A stretch of 49,051 bases of DNA, taken from a virus. Location: IMG/VR virus record IMGVR_UViG_3300042516_003064, positions 1 through 49,051 of that record. The stretch is one strand, 5' to 3'. Position 1 is the first letter of the stretch. Every line of letters starts with the position of its first letter. A program made the position numbers and the translations under genes. This document shows, piece by piece, positions 29,609 through 38,523 of the stretch. The notes under the pieces were generated by a model that worked only from the letters and a program-made list of their open reading frames with translations, did not search any database and was not told the origin of the DNA.

Positions 29609-30520
29609 CTACGCCGTCTGGGTTGTCACGGTGCTTGATGCCACCGCGTTCACGTTGCCCCAGGTCTGCGACTGCCACTTGATCGCCGCCCAGGTCTGCC
29701 CCTCATACTTGCCGCTCACTCCTTCAAGCTCGGTGAGCATCCCGGGCCGGTTGAGTGTGTGCCACTCCTCGTCCATCAGGCTGTGGTCGAGGAGGAACCG
29801 GTCGAAGTTGCGCACCAGCACGCTGATCACGTCGGTGTGCGTGCTGGCGACCGTCGCGTTCTCCTCCACCAGGCTGGAGACGATCTGCCCGTAGCTGATC
29901 TGCGGCCAGTCCGGCCGCGGCCGCACGCCGCTGTGATCGCTCAGCATCCCGCCGTCGCTCAGCAGGCTGTCATCCAGCACGAACCGGCGGAAGTCGTAGA
30001 CCGCGTAGATCCGCTGCAGGCGCGAGCGCACCGGCGAGCTGATGCGCGTGACGCCCACGATGTCGTCGATGATCTGGTCGCCGCTGGTGGCGGCGCTCAG
30101 ACCCAGTTGGTATTCAGCCCAGCGGGCCGTGCCGCCTTCAGACTCCTCGATCACGCCAGAGACGTTGATCCAGCCGAGGGCGATGCGGACTGCTTCAGGG
30201 GTGCCGCGGATCCGCTGCCACAGCACACCCTCGGCGATCGCCCTGCGCTGGTTGTTGCCCAGGTAGGGGAGGATCTCGCCGAGCCCGTATTCGTAGATCA
30301 GCCACGGCACCACCGAGTCGGGGATGTTGAACCGCTTGGCGGTGCGGATGCTTGGCGCGACTTGATCAGCCGCAAAGACTTCATCCTCGAACGCATCAGG
30401 GTCGAAGACCTGGTTGACCGTGGTGAACGCCAACCGTTCGAGGAATGAGCTGGCGCGAGAGAGATCCTGCTCCAGCTGTGTGGCGTTGGGCGGCAGCAGG
30501 TCGTAGCGGCTGCTCGTCAT
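29609..30520 (-). CDS. Baseplate protein I (P2 gpI-like)
   Basis: A 303-residue tail-protein-I family member. Recognised by YDLLPPNATQLEQDLSRASS, the PWLIYEYGLGEILPYL motif, and IRGTPEAVRIALGWINVSG. It forms the baseplate wedge with J and anchors tail fibres. It is longer than P2 gpI (about 176 residues); the extra C-terminal part (from about residue 190) is likely a fibre-docking extension. Coupled to J by ATGA. Confidence 0.87.
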   Translation of the reverse strand: MTSSRYDLLPPNATQLEQDLSRASSFLERLAFTTVNQVFDPDAFEDEVFAADQVAPSIRTAKRFNIPDSVVPWLIYEYGLGEILPYLGNNQRRAIAEGVLWQRIRGTPEAVRIALGWINVSGVIEESEGGTARWAEYQLGLSAATSGDQIIDDIVGVTRISSPVRSRLQRIYAVYDFRRFVLDDSLLSDGGMLSDHSGVRPRPDWPQISYGQIVSSLVEENATVASTHTDVISVLVRNFDRFLLDHSLMDEEWHTLNRPGMLTELEGVSGKYEGQTWAAIKWQSQTWGNVNAVASSTVTTQTA

Positions 30521-31356
30521 CGGTCACGCCCTGCCATCGTCAGCGTGATGGCGCCCAGGGCTGGAGCCTGACTGGGGCCGCAGACTACATCAGCTGCAGG
30601 CGCCGTCAAGACGACACGCTGCACGCCGGCCGGGTGCAGCTGCGCGATCAGCCAGGAGCGGGTCACGTCCCAGCCGAGGCCGGCGGCTGCGGCGAAGGCC
30701 GACTGCAGCCGGGCCTGGAGGCCGCTGAACACCTCGATCGGCGTCTCCGGGTAGAGGTAGACCTGGGCGGTCACAGGCACCGTGCTGATGGTTGCGCCGG
30801 CCACGGTCACCACGTCGGTGATCACCCGCACGGTGTCGCTCTGCAGCACGTCATCGACCGCCTCGATCAGCTCGCTGCTGGCTGTGCCATTGCCCTCAGT
30901 GGAGAGGATGCTCACCAGCACCTCACCCGGGGCGGGGGAGCTTACCGCTGCATCCTTCACCAGCTCGCTGGCGGTCAGCGCCTGGAACCGATACCAGGCC
31001 GCGCCGCCGGCCGTGCTGCTTCCCATGATCCGCTCGATCACGCGCGCGCGTAGGGCCTCGTCGTTTTCGTCCACCAGCCGGGTGACGCCATAGAACGCCG
31101 CCAGGTTTTCCAGGTCGCCGCCGCCCGCATAGCGCAGCAGGGTGGCCTTGAGGGCGTCGTTGATCCGCTGTCGCAGGACCAGCTCGCGGGCCGCCGCCAC
31201 CTCCAGGATCTTCACGCCCGGATCTGACTCCAGGATCTCGGTGTAGGACGGGTCCCGCGCCTGCAGGTCGGCGATCATCGTCGCCAGGATCGTCTCGTAG
31301 TCGAGCTCCTCGATGATCTCGGGCGCTGGGATCGAGCTGAAGTCAATCGTCGTCAT
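30517..31356 (-). CDS. Baseplate wedge protein J (P2 gpJ-like)
   Basis: A 279-residue baseplate_J family protein. ETILATMIADLQARDPSYTE, DPGVKILEVAAARELVLRQR, LLRYAGGGDLENLAAFYGVT and the PGEVLVSILSTEGNG turn are family hallmarks. It polymerises with W and I into the baseplate ring that triggers sheath contraction. It shares a TGATG junction with the gp25-like gene. Confidence 0.92.
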   Translation of the reverse strand: MTTIDFSSIPAPEIIEELDYETILATMIADLQARDPSYTEILESDPGVKILEVAAARELVLRQRINDALKATLLRYAGGGDLENLAAFYGVTRLVDENDEALRARVIERIMGSSTAGGAAWYRFQALTASELVKDAAVSSPAPGEVLVSILSTEGNGTASSELIEAVDDVLQSDTVRVITDVVTVAGATISTVPVTAQVYLYPETPIEVFSGLQARLQSAFAAAAGLGWDVTRSWLIAQLHPAGVQRVVLTAPAADVVCGPSQAPALGAITLTMAGRDR

Positions 31357-31694
31357 CAGACCACCAGCCCCTCGATCTCGATCTGCTGCCCGTTGAGCAG
31401 GTAGTACCCGACCAGGCTAAGACTGATCTGGCCGTCGGCTGACACGCTGTCGATCTTCACCTGCTCCAGCCTCAAACGAGGCTCCCAGCGCTCCAATGCC
31501 TCAGCTGTGGCAGCCACCAGCTCGGCGATCAGGCTGTTGTTGATCGGCCGATCCACCAGCCGCGGCAGCCGGCTGCCGTAGTCGCGGCGATGCACCCGCG
31601 TGCCGATCGGGGTGGTGAGGATGTCCTGGATCGACTGGCGGAGATGGTCGAAGCCTCCGAGTGCTTCGCCGGTGGTGCGGCTCATTCCAGCCAT
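31356..31694 (-). CDS. Baseplate wedge protein W (gp25-like)
   Basis: A 112-residue P2 gpW/T4 gp25-like protein. FDHLRQSIQDILTTPIGTRV, then RRDYGSRLPRLVDRPINN and ALERWEPRLRLEQVKI, carry the conserved EPR-type motif (WEPR) and the RxYG turn. It is the baseplate component that initiates sheath assembly. Confidence 0.92.
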   Translation of the reverse strand: MAGMSRTTGEALGGFDHLRQSIQDILTTPIGTRVHRRDYGSRLPRLVDRPINNSLIAELVAATAEALERWEPRLRLEQVKIDSVSADGQISLSLVGYYLLNGQQIEIEGLVV

Positions 31695-31703
31695 GGGGCC
31701 TCC

Positions 31704-31961
31704 TCAGTTGGCGAAGGTGTCGGGGCTGCCGCTGATGATCACAGCGCCACAGGCAGTCTGATCGCCGACGCGCGCCACCGGCTGGTCGTTGGCGAAGGTG
31801 TCCGGGCTGCCGGTCACGATCGCGTTCGAGCCGTGGATCGGGCAGGCGTAGGTGTCTCCCACCCTGGCGGTGCCGAGGTTGTTCGTGAGCACGTCCTCGC
31901 TGCCGGTGACGATCGCGCCACCGTGGCTCCCGGCATCTCCGACTCGAGCAACCTGCGGCAT
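31704..31961 (-). CDS. PAAR-repeat spike tip protein
   Basis: An 85-residue PAAR protein starting MPQVARVGDAGSHGGAIVTG at 31961; the open frame extends upstream but the PAAR unit starts here and the ATG overlaps the gpV-like stop (TGATG). Three repeats are seen (VARVGD-, TARVGD-, VARVGD-) with His/Cys in HGG, CPIHG and TACG for a metal at the tip. It sharpens the baseplate spike that pierces the envelope. Confidence 0.87.
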   Translation of the reverse strand: MPQVARVGDAGSHGGAIVTGSEDVLTNNLGTARVGDTYACPIHGSNAIVTGSPDTFANDQPVARVGDQTACGAVIISGSPDTFAN

Positions 31962-32431
31962 CAGCTGGTGGGGTTGAGGTGAATGATCGGCGCCTTGACG
32001 ATCACCGTGCCGCCGCTCGCGGTCGCATCCACCAGGTAGCGGTGCGCGGCCCGGTCGTACTCGATCACGGTGCCATCCTCGAAGGTCTGCCGCTGGATCG
32101 TCGGCTGCGAGGCGTTCTGGTTCTGGTTGCTGAAGGCGGCCGGCAGCGCCACGGCATTGGCCAGCTCGCCGCTCGGCGCCATCACCAGCATCACCTCGCC
32201 TACTTCCGGGGCCCACCAGAACTTGTCGTTGCCAGCGCGGAGTGTGACCCAGGGAATCCAGTCGCTGAGCAGCTCGCCGTCCTGCATCTCGACGCGGATC
32301 AGCGCCTGCTCGTAGTCGGCCTCCTTCACCACCCCGTAGCGGAGGATGTTGCTGATCCGCCGCCCGGCCTCGGTGTTCTCCAGCGACCCGACGCCGCTGG
32401 TGGTCTGGTCGTTGCGATTAACGCCCAGCAT
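31961..32431 (-). CDS. Baseplate spike/assembly protein V (P2 gpV-like)
   Basis: A 156-residue gpV-like spike protein from the ATG at 32431 (MLGVNRND...); longer in-frame starts run through the upstream gene. ISNILRYGVVKEADYEQALI, then WIPWVTLRAGNDKFWWAPEV and GEVMLVMAPSGELANAVALP, form the OB-fold, followed by a short triple-helix region (TVIEYDRAAHRYLVDA). It forms the trimeric spike with the PAAR tip encoded next. Confidence 0.9.
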   Translation of the reverse strand: MLGVNRNDQTTSGVGSLENTEAGRRISNILRYGVVKEADYEQALIRVEMQDGELLSDWIPWVTLRAGNDKFWWAPEVGEVMLVMAPSGELANAVALPAAFSNQNQNASQPTIQRQTFEDGTVIEYDRAAHRYLVDATASGGTVIVKAPIIHLNPTS

Positions 32432-32789
32432 TGGCGGTCTTCCAGAGGTAGCGCACGACGCCCGGGATGTCGGCCGCGGCCGGGGCATCGTCGAGCGCGT
32501 CCTTGATCAGCAGCTGGGAGGCGAGCATGTGCACGCCGTGGCGGATGCCGTGGCAGGCGAAGTCGCCCACCGGCTGGCCGGTGACCGCCAGCGCTGCTTC
32601 CTTCGCCAGGTCGAGGGCCCGGCCCAGCCGTTCGTCGTCTGGCTGCTCGATCTCCATGAAGGCCGCCAGGCTGGCGACGTTCAGCGGCAGGTCTTGCGCA
32701 TAGGCCTCGTTGCGCTCCGGCGTCGACGGATCGTCGGACTGGAAGTGACCCTCCTGGGTGTGCGCACGCTTGCGGCGGGTGGTGGCCAT
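32418..32789 (-). CDS. Hypothetical protein in tail-completion position (possible connector)
   Basis: A 123-residue helical protein. The N-terminal 35 residues are charged (TTRRKRAHTQEGHFQSDD); a helical domain follows (RLGRALDLAKEAALAVTG, IRHGVHMLASQLLIKDA). The pattern of a long helix, hydrophobic -HML-SQLL-KD- helix and acidic loop resembles gp6-type head-tail connectors. In P2 the tail-completion genes R and S occupy this place just before V. The exact family is uncertain. It overlaps gpV by 14 nt. Confidence 0.5.
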   Translation of the reverse strand: MATTRRKRAHTQEGHFQSDDPSTPERNEAYAQDLPLNVASLAAFMEIEQPDDERLGRALDLAKEAALAVTGQPVGDFACHGIRHGVHMLASQLLIKDALDDAPAAADIPGVVRYLWKTANAGR

Positions 32790-32802
32790 GGTTCAGATGC
32801 TC

Positions 32803-33582
32803 CTACGCAACGGGGATGGACAACGCGGCGAGCTCGCGCTTCCGCCTGGTGTAGAGCGACGTGAGCTCAGCCGAGGACATCGCCCGATCGAAGATGATGA
32901 ACTCGGCGAAGTCCATCTGGCCGGCCGACGTGCGGTTGTCGTAGGCGTTGCCCAGGGCGATGGGGCTGGGCGATGGGCTGTAGCTGTTGGTGCTGGTCAG
33001 CGTCACGATCGGGCCGCCGCCGATCATGCTGCGCAGCGTCTTGGTCGTGCCGGAGAAGTCTCTCGTGACCGCCACGAAATACCAGGCGTCGGCCGGCACC
33101 TTGTAGGCGTCGGCTGCACTGCCGCTGCCCACCGAGTTCTGGAACAGCCCCTGGTAGGTGACGCGCACCTCCTTGGGGTAGTTGACGGAGTGGAAGAACG
33201 GGCCGCCGCCCGGGGCGTTGTTCTGGTGGCTGCCCATCAGCACCGCCTTGAAGTTGGCGATGTTCGCCTTCGGCCGCACTACGCAGCAGAGGGTGTCGAC
33301 TGCAGTCGCGGTCTCAACCCGATCCGTCAGCAGCGCCGAGCCGCTGGCGATCGGCAGCGTGATGAACTGCGCCTGGCCCTCGCTGTTGTACGCCGGAGCG
33401 GAAGACTGCAGCCCGAGCACCCGCCCGCCCACGCGACCGGTCAGACCAACGCTGTCGCCCTGGTTGAAGATCCAGTGCTCGTAGGCAGAGGTCTCGAAGA
33501 TGTCGTAGAACTTGATGTCCTGGACCGGGATCGCGCCCAGCGGTGACGGGAAGAAGGTGTCCAGGCGGATGAACGCGCTCAT
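32803..33582 (-). CDS. LamG/concanavalin-like lectin tail protein
   Basis: A 259-residue protein with a laminin-G/concanavalin-like jelly roll: VDTLCCVVRPKANIANFKAV, AWYFVAVTRDFSGTTKTLRS, and the diagnostic closing strand QMDFAEFIIFDRAMSSAELT. These domains bind sugars. It lies right after the esterase-type surface protein, suggesting that both act on the host envelope polysaccharide. N terminus: MSAFIRLDTFFPSPLGAIPV. Confidence 0.75.
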   Translation of the reverse strand: MSAFIRLDTFFPSPLGAIPVQDIKFYDIFETSAYEHWIFNQGDSVGLTGRVGGRVLGLQSSAPAYNSEGQAQFITLPIASGSALLTDRVETATAVDTLCCVVRPKANIANFKAVLMGSHQNNAPGGGPFFHSVNYPKEVRVTYQGLFQNSVGSGSAADAYKVPADAWYFVAVTRDFSGTTKTLRSMIGGGPIVTLTSTNSYSPSPSPIALGNAYDNRTSAGQMDFAEFIIFDRAMSSAELTSLYTRRKRELAALSIPVA

Positions 33583-33585
33583 GGC

Positions 33586-35571
33586 TTAGGCCTCAAGTGA
33601 TGTGGCGGGTAGCTCGAAGTGTGGGCACAGGTGGTAGAGAGGGCGCGCAACACCCGACACTGTGACTGTCTCAGGTGTGCTGTCTCTCAGGTTGCCAGAT
33701 GCGCCTGAGGTGATGCTGAGCCCCACGCCCAGGTAGTCCAGGGCATAGCGCACCGCGACCGCACCGGATGGCGCGGCGGTCAGCGTGAGGATCACGTCGC
33801 TGCCGTCGATCCCGATCTGCTCGATCGTCTGCGCTGCACGGGTCACGATCGTGCCAGTGGCAGGCGATTCCGGGGTGCCCTCCACCTGGAACGAGAAGGT
33901 CGTGGAGTTCACCACCGCGACCGTGAACACCCCGCTGTACTCCGGCTGCCGAGCGCCGCTGATCACCACCCGCTGGCCGGTCGTCAGGCCATGCGCCGTC
34001 GAGGTGGTGGCAGTCGCGGTGGCGCCAGACCTGACGATCGCCGTGGTCAGCGCATCGCCGCTCGCCACCACGAACCCCAGGTCGGTCGTTGGCGCGAGCG
34101 TCGAGGTGTCGAACAGCAGCGGCGCGGTGGGCACGTCAAAGCGGACCCGCACCACACGCCCCTGCACCGTTGCCCAGAGAGGGTTGAGGAACCGCGGCTG
34201 GATCCGATCGAACACCAGCTCCTTGTAGGCCCGGCCGAAGTAGGCGCCCAGCCACTTGTAGCCGGCCGCCGTGAGGTGCGTGCCGTCAGAGAAGGGCATG
34301 TGATAGCAGGGCGCGGCGAGACTGAACAGCGCGCTCTTCTGCGCCAGATCCAGCTGGGCGCGCTGGATGGCGGCAGCGTTCATCTTCACCCGCGATGGCG
34401 TCTGGTAGGTGATCACGTAGACCGGAGAGGTCTGGTTGTTGACGCCCTGGACATCGTTCTCGATGTCGACCTGCAACTGCTGCAGCAGCTGGCGGTAGTC
34501 GGCATAGGTCGTTGGCGGATTGCCGCCAGATCCTTGCTGATCGGTTTCACCCTGCAGCCAGAACACCGCATGGACAGCGTGGTTGCTGTTCAGCGCATAC
34601 GCTTCGGTGATGTGATCGAGGAAGACGTTGTTGTATTGCGCCGATCCTTTCTTGAGGCCGTTGATGCCGGCGCCACCCTGGCCAGCTGACGACGCCAGGA
34701 TGACGTGACTGGAGGGTGTCACGCCGTTCTGGATCGCGGCGAGAGTGAGCGCGAAGTTCGCAGCGCCTGAGCAGATCGTCTCGCCCAGCGGTTCAACGCT
34801 GTCGTTGAACTCCGTGAGCGGCCTGAATGGCGCGTAGTCGTAAGCGCCGTTGTTGTTCGCACGCGGGCCAGCGTCGAAGGTGATGTTGCTGTAGGGCTGC
34901 GTGGTCGAGATCGCCGGGGTAGCTGTTGAGCCAACCGACAGTGATTGCCCGTAAGAGATGACGTGGTTGATGCCCTTAACGATTGGCGGGTCGACCAGCG
35001 GTTGCGAAGCTGAGAGCTGGGTGGCCGCCGCGCCCGCGCCCGCGAGCAAGACTTGCTGCTTCTCCGAGTCAAACCCGATGACGATGTTGCCATCTCGATC
35101 GGTGACGATCGGATGCACAGGGCCGTTGCCGGTGTATTCAGCGAGCAGCGATCCGCCGAAGAGTTTAGTCTTGATGCTTTCGTTGATTGAGCTGTCGTTT
35201 AGAAGGCCGAGGCCTTGCACTTCCTGCCCATTGAAGCTCAGGATGATGTTGCCGTATTCGTCAGTAACGATCGGCCTAATTGGACCTTGCCCGATATAGT
35301 TCGAGATCCCTGCTTGATGCAGGCCCAGCTGGGCTTCGTAGGACGAGGACGCGAGCGCATCAATCGGCACCAGATCGGTCCACGCCGTGTCGCCCACGTA
35401 CCGCCACTGGATGTGCGTCTCGGTGGCGCGCAACTCCAGCTCGCGGCCGTCGTTGCCTGGCGTTTGCTCGATGCTCTCGATCGCTTCTTCGAGGACATCA
35501 AGGTTGTGGTCGTACTCGGCGCCAGTGAGGCGGGCGCCTTTGATGAGTCGCCGGATCAGGTTCAGAGACAT
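33586..35571 (-). CDS. Tail protein with SGNH/sialate-O-acetylesterase-like domain
   Basis: A 661-residue virion protein. The N terminus (1-70) is helical with a Trp strand (HIQWRYVGDTAWTDLVPI), an attachment-type domain. Two GPI(R/H)PIVTD-repeats follow (about 95-165). The enzyme core (about 205-440) shows block I HVISYGQSLSVGS (Ser in GQSL), FWLQGETDQQGSG, and FSDGTHLTAAGYKWLG with the Asp-x2-His dyad. This is the SGNH/SASA layout of carbohydrate deacetylases. A HGLTTGQ-type beta module (about 525-580) and a beta tip end the protein. Probably trims acetyl groups from host polysaccharide. Confidence 0.8.
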   Translation of the reverse strand: MSLNLIRRLIKGARLTGAEYDHNLDVLEEAIESIEQTPGNDGRELELRATETHIQWRYVGDTAWTDLVPIDALASSSYEAQLGLHQAGISNYIGQGPIRPIVTDEYGNIILSFNGQEVQGLGLLNDSSINESIKTKLFGGSLLAEYTGNGPVHPIVTDRDGNIVIGFDSEKQQVLLAGAGAAATQLSASQPLVDPPIVKGINHVISYGQSLSVGSTATPAISTTQPYSNITFDAGPRANNNGAYDYAPFRPLTEFNDSVEPLGETICSGAANFALTLAAIQNGVTPSSHVILASSAGQGGAGINGLKKGSAQYNNVFLDHITEAYALNSNHAVHAVFWLQGETDQQGSGGNPPTTYADYRQLLQQLQVDIENDVQGVNNQTSPVYVITYQTPSRVKMNAAAIQRAQLDLAQKSALFSLAAPCYHMPFSDGTHLTAAGYKWLGAYFGRAYKELVFDRIQPRFLNPLWATVQGRVVRVRFDVPTAPLLFDTSTLAPTTDLGFVVASGDALTTAIVRSGATATATTSTAHGLTTGQRVVISGARQPEYSGVFTVAVVNSTTFSFQVEGTPESPATGTIVTRAAQTIEQIGIDGSDVILTLTAAPSGAVAVRYALDYLGVGLSITSGASGNLRDSTPETVTVSGVARPLYHLCPHFELPATSLEA

Positions 35572-35598
35572 CAGGTAGCGACCACCTTCATCAGCACT

Positions 35599-36204
35599 TT
35601 AGTTGATCGGCTCTTGGTCAGAGAACAGCTCGGCCTCGCCGATGGGACAGGGCTCGCCGGTGTTGCTCGCCGGGCAGCCCGGGGTGATCTGGCCGCCAGG
35701 GTAGGCGCCGCTGCGCTCCAGGGGACCGTTGCCGGCCGCGGCGTCGGGGTCGACGTAGGGATCGCTGCAGACCCGGTAGGCGGTGTTGTAGGTCACGGCA
35801 TAGCGCAGGGTGATGGCGCCGGTCGTGAGCCCGCCATCGAACTCTGGATCGTCGCTGCGGGTGTCGAGCAACAGGGCGTCGGCTGACTCGAAGCCGGGGA
35901 TCACCCAGCTCTGCAGTGCAGCCTCCACCTGGCCGGCCATGATGTCGAGCTCCTCGTCGATGTCATCGAAGCTCTGCGCGATGCAGACCACAGAGACGAT
36001 GCAGCGGCGGCGCTCGTAGCCGTTCCAGCCGGCGCGGCTGCGACTGAGGATCTCTTCGGCGTCGCGGGTGTGGATGACGATGGCCGGGAGCTGCGGCTCT
36101 TCGATCGGCATCAGCCGGCCCTTGTAGACCCGCTCCTCTGCCGTCGTGACGTTGAGCAGCCGGTTGACGTATGCCCCGCGAAGCTCAGTGCGGCGGTGGC
36201 TCAT
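35599..36204 (-). CDS. Tail terminator-like protein (lambda gpU fold)
   Basis: A 201-residue protein resembling lambda gpU: RRTELRGAYVNRLLNVTTAE, then RLMPIEEPQLPAIVIHTRDA and TGAITLRYAVTYNTAYRV follow its strand order. It would cap the tail tube and join the head. The 60-residue Gly/Pro-rich C-terminal extension with four cysteines (CSDPYVDPDAAAGNG, GCPASNTGEPCPIGEAE) is unusual. It lies 28 nt upstream of the esterase gene. Confidence 0.65.
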   Translation of the reverse strand: MSHRRTELRGAYVNRLLNVTTAEERVYKGRLMPIEEPQLPAIVIHTRDAEEILSRSRAGWNGYERRRCIVSVVCIAQSFDDIDEELDIMAGQVEAALQSWVIPGFESADALLLDTRSDDPEFDGGLTTGAITLRYAVTYNTAYRVCSDPYVDPDAAAGNGPLERSGAYPGGQITPGCPASNTGEPCPIGEAELFSDQEPIN

Positions 36205-36617
36205 ACATGCCCCCCGAGCGCTTGCAGGAACTCAGCCGGCAAATGGCATTGCTGCGCGCTGGCGATCATTGCCGCCATCGTTTCATCGCTCAGGAGCCCC
36301 TGGCTGCGCAGCAGCAACAACGCAGTCTTGAGGTGCTTGGGCTCGCCATCTGCTGCAACCAGCACAGCAGAAGGGAGCGATCCAGCGGTGAGCTTGTTCC
36401 CCGCAAAGGCAATGTCGTAGGCCTGTTGAATTGCAGGCGTGGTGAGCAGCCACAGGCCGAACCTGTCGTAGTCAGGCGCCGGGGCCGGCTGCAGATACTC
36501 CGCTGCAGCGGCCGCCACCTCTGACGATGTTGCAGTGGCCGGCAACACCAGCGGCGGGCGCGATGGGTTGCGATCGTCAGTAATTGTGATGCCGAACCGA
36601 GAGTAAGAAATGGCCAT
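36201..36617 (-). CDS. Hypothetical protein downstream of collagen-like fibre
   Basis: A 138-residue protein: a beta-like N terminus (AISYSRFGITITDDRN), a Pro-rich hinge, and a helical C-terminal half (IQQAYDIAFAGNKLTAG, ALLLLRSQGLLSDETMAAMI). It abuts the fibre gene with a TGATG-type overlap, the usual place of a fibre-assembly chaperone, which suggests but does not prove that role. No family recognised. Confidence 0.58.
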   Translation of the reverse strand: MAISYSRFGITITDDRNPSRPPLVLPATATSSEVAAAAAEYLQPAPAPDYDRFGLWLLTTPAIQQAYDIAFAGNKLTAGSLPSAVLVAADGEPKHLKTALLLLRSQGLLSDETMAAMIASAQQCHLPAEFLQALGGHV

Positions 36618-38134
36618 TAGAGTAGCGCGGCAATTCTTAGGAACGGCATGCCGCCACGATTGCTGCCGGTGATGACCGAGGTGGCTCCAGCTTCAAGTGT
36701 CGGCCAAGTGCCGAATGTTTGGGCTAGTTGTCTTTGATAAAACGATGCTGTTCCAGAGGAAGTAGCTTGTGCTAACGTTGGCGCGCCAACAATCGAAACG
36801 TAATAGGTGCTGGCAGTATTGATGTTTTGCAGTGTGATAGCAGAGTCAGAATTTGAGCCGAACCAGTAAACTGCGCCGCCGGTTACATCAACATCGGCAA
36901 CATCGTCAGAGATTGGCTGCGCTGTGGCACCGCTAAGACTGACCGTGGTCGCCAAAGGGGCTCCAACTGGTTCGCCATTGGTTGTCCCGTAAATTGCAAA
37001 TTGAACCGAACTGCCTGCGGCTGCACCTGTAACGCGAGCACCAATTTCGCCAACAGTCACTGAACGATCTAGCTTGAATGGGTGGAGATAAATAGTATTG
37101 GCGACCATCGCCGTACCAGCTACCACCGTGCCCACAACAGGGGTAGTCCAGTAGCCGATGGCATACTGCTGGTTGCCGCTGCCGCCGCCGCCGGGTGGCG
37201 TAACCCAGGTGCCGTCAGCCCGCAGAAAGTTGCTGGTGCCACCCCCGGATGCGGGCGTCAGGCCAGCAGCTGTAGAGCTAAAAAGAGGCAAATTGACATC
37301 ATTGCCGGAGCTGGACTCCAAAAGGCGAGTCGCCGGGTTGTAGCTCAGATCAGTGCCAGGTCCAGCAGGGCCTTGTGGTCCTTGGGGGCCTGCGGGCCCT
37401 GGGTCGCCTGTGTCGCCCTTTGCACCAGCAGGGCCAGCTGGGCCAGCAGGGCCTTGAAGCCCCGTGGCGCCTTGCGGGCCTTGCGGACCAGTCGCACCAG
37501 CTGGGCCGGTGTTGCCAGTGTCGCCCTTCGGCCCTGCAGGTCCCTGAGGTCCGACTGCTCCTGCAGGACCGGTAGGACCGGTCGCACCAGCAGGACCGGC
37601 AGGACCTTGTGGACCAGCAGGGCCTTGGATCGGGCCAAGATTCACCCATGCCGTGCCGCTCCACACATGCACGTCACCAGTGGCGTTCACCTTGTAGGCG
37701 TCGCCTACGGCCGGGCTTGGTATCAAGCTCAGGTCTCCGATCGTAGCGACGGTTCCCTTGACTACGAAGCCAGTCCCGTTCTGCCCGTCAGCCCCTGCTG
37801 GACCTTGTGGACCAGCGGGACCAGCAGGGCCTTGAGCACCAGCAGGGCCGGCAGGACCGGCAGGACCTTGAGGTCCAGTCGCGCCTGCGGGGCCGGGATC
37901 CCCTTGGTCTCCTTTTGGGCCCGCCACACCAGGAGCACCAGCAGGGCCTTGAGCACCAGCAGGGCCGGTAGCTCCCGGGAGTCCTTGGGGACCTTGCGGT
38001 CCAGCCGGTCCAACTGGTCCTACTGGGCCGGCTGGGCCGGGCGTCAGCTGGATCTGATCGATCGCTTGATCCAGTGCGTTCAGCGTGTCCCGCAGCTGTT
38101 GCCCGTTGAACGGCAGCGATGGAATCGTCGTCAT
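36617..38134 (-). CDS. Collagen-like tail fibre
   Basis: A 505-residue fibre. A helical N terminus (1-30, [20 protein letters not shown]) is followed by two collagen domains of uninterrupted Gly-X-Y triplets (about 33-121 and 171-260) separated by a small domain of the type [20 protein letters not shown]. The C-terminal 240 residues are a beta-rich tip ([20 protein letters not shown], the [20 protein letters not shown] motif, then [20 protein letters not shown]). The trimeric collagen helix forms a rod holding the receptor-binding head. The ATGA overlap couples it to the upstream head-tail gene. Confidence 0.9.
   Translation of the reverse strand: MTTIPSLPFNGQQLRDTLNALDQAIDQIQLTPGPAGPVGPVGPAGPQGPQGLPGATGPAGAQGPAGAPGVAGPKGDQGDPGPAGATGPQGPAGPAGPAGAQGPAGPAGPQGPAGADGQNGTGFVVKGTVATIGDLSLIPSPAVGDAYKVNATGDVHVWSGTAWVNLGPIQGPAGPQGPAGPAGATGPTGPAGAVGPQGPAGPKGDTGNTGPAGATGPQGPQGATGLQGPAGPAGPAGAKGDTGDPGPAGPQGPQGPAGPGTDLSYNPATRLLESSSGNDVNLPLFSSTAAGLTPASGGGTSNFLRADGTWVTPPGGGGSGNQQYAIGYWTTPVVGTVVAGTAMVANTIYLHPFKLDRSVTVGEIGARVTGAAAGSSVQFAIYGTTNGEPVGAPLATTVSLSGATAQPISDDVADVDVTGGAVYWFGSNSDSAITLQNINTASTYYVSIVGAPTLAQATSSGTASFYQRQLAQTFGTWPTLEAGATSVITGSNRGGMPFLRIAALL
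37355..37624 (-). repeat. Collagen triplet repeat, domain 2
   Basis: Codes for about 30 Gly-X-Y triplets ([10 protein letters not shown]..., ending GPAGPG). At DNA level it is a 9-bp-periodic, GC-rich tandem array that could expand or contract by slippage. Confidence 0.88.
37772..38038 (-). repeat. Collagen triplet repeat, domain 1
   Basis: Codes for about 30 Gly-X-Y triplets beginning just after the N-terminal helix. Proline is mostly in the X position; only a few Y-position prolines occur (residues 53, 68, 80; one more, 245, in domain 2). Array length is similar to domain 2. Confidence 0.88.
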
Positions 38135-38523
38135 GTTCCCGCCGTGATGATCGTGTTCGCTCTGATGATCGTGTTCGCGTAGATCATCCCAATCGTCTCT
38201 GCCGCCGCAGGCAGCCGATGCAGCATCAGCAGCCAGCCGCCATGTCCATCAGGCTGCGGATCACGCACCCTGAACAGGCCGCCTCGCACCTCAACCTCAT
38301 CGCCCTGCTTTGGCTCGACGTTCAGATCAGCGCCATTGATCAACAGCACCGGCTGCGTTGAGCGCACCTGCACTCCGGTCTCAGGATCCAACCCAACATG
38401 GCTGGCCTGGTAGACACCGCCGATCTGATACAGCTCCGAGCCCCGGCGATAGGTGATAGGGGATCGCTCCCCCATCACCTTGACCACGGCCTTCAGAGCC
38501 AGACTGGCGATGTCTGGCAGCAT
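38131..38523 (-). CDS. Head-tail joining protein
   Basis: A 130-residue protein of the phage head-tail attachment type: [40 protein letters not shown], then [20 protein letters not shown] and [10 protein letters not shown]. The strand-turn order (I-GV-----V.S..P.L...ADL...P..GD.V.V.G..Y.V) is typical of that family. The C-terminal [15 protein letters not shown] comes from a tandem 18-bp duplication at 38145-38178. It lies between decoration and fibre genes. Confidence 0.75.
   Translation of the reverse strand: MLPDIASLALKAVVKVMGERSPITYRRGSELYQIGGVYQASHVGLDPETGVQVRSTQPVLLINGADLNVEPKQGDEVEVRGGLFRVRDPQPDGHGGWLLMLHRLPAAAETIGMIYANTIIRANTIITAGT

Noticed and set aside
37345-38040. CRISPR-like periodic repeat
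   Set aside because: The periodicity is 9 bp in an open frame coding Gly-X-Y triplets; there are no spacers or constant repeats.
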